Source: an uncultured Clostridium sp. (lineage in GTDB: Bacteria > Bacillota > Clostridia > Lachnospirales > Lachnospiraceae). Taken from it: a stretch of DNA of 6,551 nucleotides. Position 1 is the first letter of the stretch. Each line of letters opens with the position of its first letter. The notes beneath the pieces were generated by a model. It worked only from the letters and a program-made list of their open reading frames with translations, ran no database searches and was not told the DNA's origin. Positions 5,570-6,551 of this stretch are shown here, piece after piece. A program made the position numbers and the translations under genes. Where the stretch lies: contig CATWBR010000257.1 in the NCBI GenBank assembly GCA_958349075.1, positions 1-6,551 of the forward strand, written 5' to 3'.

Positions 5570-6487
5570 ATGAAAAAAATGATTTTCGTGTTCAATCCCA
5601 GATCGGGTAAAGAGCAGATACGCAGCAGACTGCTCGATATATTGGATATATTTACAAAGTGCGGATATGACGTAGCGGTCCACGTCACCCAGGGACCACT
5701 CGATGCCATGCGCGTTGTGAAGCGCTGCGCCAGGGGAAAGAACCTCGTGGTATGCAGCGGCGGCGACGGCACACTCAACGAGGTCGTATCGGGTCTTATG
5801 ACGTTTCCGCTGGGGAAGCGGCCGGTGCTCGGTTATATTCCGTCGGGTTCCACCAATGATTACGCCTCCAGCATCGGCATTTCCAAAAACATGAGAAAAG
5901 CGGCTCTGGATGCCGTCAGCGGCAGCACGTTCGCCGTGGATATCGGTAAATTCGGTGAAGAGAAGTTTTTTGTCTACGTGGCGGCGTTCGGAGCGTTTAC
6001 CGAGGTTTCTTACAGAACTCCGCAGGAGACGAAGAATCTTCTGGGACATCAGGCCTACATGCTGGAAGCGGTAAAGAGGGTCACAAACCTGAAAGCCTAC
6101 AGGATGAAGTTTGAGTGGGACGGCGGATTACTCGAGGACGAATTCATAATCGGAATGATTACGAATACAATCAGTATCGGCGGATTTAAAGGACTGGTGG
6201 GGCTGAATGTAGCCCTGGACGACGGGGAATTTGAAGTTCTTCTGGTCAGAAAACCCAAGACGCCGAAGGATATTGCCAGCATTGCTTCCTATTTGATACT
6301 GCGCGAGGGAGAAAATGACTGTGTATACCAGTTTCGCGCAAAACGCCTGAAAGTGACATCACCGGAACCGGTGGACTGGTCTCTGGACGGCGAATATGGC
6401 GGCAGCAGGACGGAAACCCTGATAGAAAACATGAACCGCGCGGTATCAATCAGACGCAAAGCGTCGTCTGTTGTCGAAGCTTTGTGA
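5570..6487 (+). CDS. YegS/DagK-family lipid kinase (diacylglycerol kinase-like)
   Basis: A 305-residue soluble lipid kinase of the diacylglycerol kinase catalytic-domain family (YegS, DgkB, BmrU). The N-terminal nucleotide-binding domain shows NPRSG (9-13), the hallmark GGDGTLNE (64-71) and PSGSTND (91-97). The C-terminal beta-sandwich domain includes ALDDGEFEVLLV (215-226) and the conserved LDGE (272-275) that completes the active site. Such enzymes phosphorylate diacylglycerol or related lipids, recycling diacylglycerol to phosphatidic acid for phospholipid synthesis in Gram-positives. The exact substrate here (diacylglycerol, sphingosine-like or isoprenoid lipid) cannot be read from motifs. 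The ATG at 5570 follows GAGGGA (5558-5563) by 6 bases and lies 20 bases after mutY, so it probably shares that transcript. It could be called dagK/dgkB, but I leave the symbol blank because substrate assignment is uncertain. Confidence 0.92.
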   Translation: MKKMIFVFNPRSGKEQIRSRLLDILDIFTKCGYDVAVHVTQGPLDAMRVVKRCARGKNLVVCSGGDGTLNEVVSGLMTFPLGKRPVLGYIPSGSTNDYASSIGISKNMRKAALDAVSGSTFAVDIGKFGEEKFFVYVAAFGAFTEVSYRTPQETKNLLGHQAYMLEAVKRVTNLKAYRMKFEWDGGLLEDEFIIGMITNTISIGGFKGLVGLNVALDDGEFEVLLVRKPKTPKDIASIASYLILREGENDCVYQFRAKRLKVTSPEPVDWSLDGEYGGSRTETLIENMNRAVSIRRKASSVVEAL

Positions 6488-6515
6488 AAAACTAATAGAA
6501 AACCTCAGAAATATG

Positions 6516-6544
6516 TTGAAAAAAAATTTTGGTTAGTATATAAT
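6516..6544 (+). promoter_or_regulatory. strong sigma-A promoter for a gene beyond the window
   Basis: TTGAAA (6516-6521), a 17-base spacer rich in A and T, and a perfect TATAAT (6539-6544) make a near-consensus promoter. It faces right. Its start site, near 6551, and its gene lie outside the window. No terminator separates it from the lipid kinase gene, so readthrough into the next gene is possible. Confidence 0.75.
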
Positions 6545-6551
6545 AAAAGGC

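Noticed and set aside
5393..6049. A long open frame on the minus strand (218 codons) opposite the mutY end and the lipid kinase start
   Set aside because: It overlaps two clear genes in antisense, crosses their junction, and its predicted protein shows no recognisable domain.

Overview
The window looks like chromosomal housekeeping DNA from a Clostridia-type Firmicute. Its intermediate GC content, strong AGGAGG-like ribosome binding sites and the style of its MutY, BirA and patatin-like proteins suggest Lachnospiraceae near the Clostridium symbiosum / Enterocloster / Hungatella groups. That placement is an inference from protein style. All seven genes lie on the + strand. No mobile element, CRISPR array, rRNA or tRNA was seen, and no non-genic stretch exceeds about 210 bases.

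Region 1 (1-1640) holds a possible -10 box at the window edge, then a leader of about 130 nt with an imperfect inverted repeat. A tight two-gene operon follows: a short NfeD-like membrane protein and a stomatin/paraslipin-type SPFH protein, one base apart. This is the classic NfeD-SPFH pair linked to membrane microdomains. A perfect 12-bp stem hairpin with A- and T-tracts ends the unit.

Region 2 (1641-2950) holds one patatin-like phospholipase gene with an intact Ser-Asp dyad. A nested dyad symmetry lies just upstream of its probable start.

Region 3 (2950-6487) starts from a near-consensus sigma-A promoter (TTGACA, 17 bp, TAAAAT). Upstream of this promoter are duplicated short motifs. The genes in order are a small three-helix membrane protein of unknown function, birA (biotin-protein ligase/repressor), a mutY-type adenine glycosylase and a YegS/DagK-type lipid kinase. 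Gaps of 6, 87 and 20 nt suggest one transcription unit. The 87-nt gap holds a GC-rich hairpin that ends one base before the mutY ribosome binding site.

Region 4 (6488-6551) carries a second very strong promoter for a gene beyond the window. No terminator is visible between dagK and it.

Three of the seven products act on or in the membrane lipid phase (SPFH/NfeD scaffold, patatin-like lipase, lipid kinase). The other recognised products serve biotin attachment for acyl-CoA carboxylases and 8-oxoG repair. I do not see a convincing new multi-gene system. The parts most worth a second look are the intergenic structures and the uncharacterised membrane protein.
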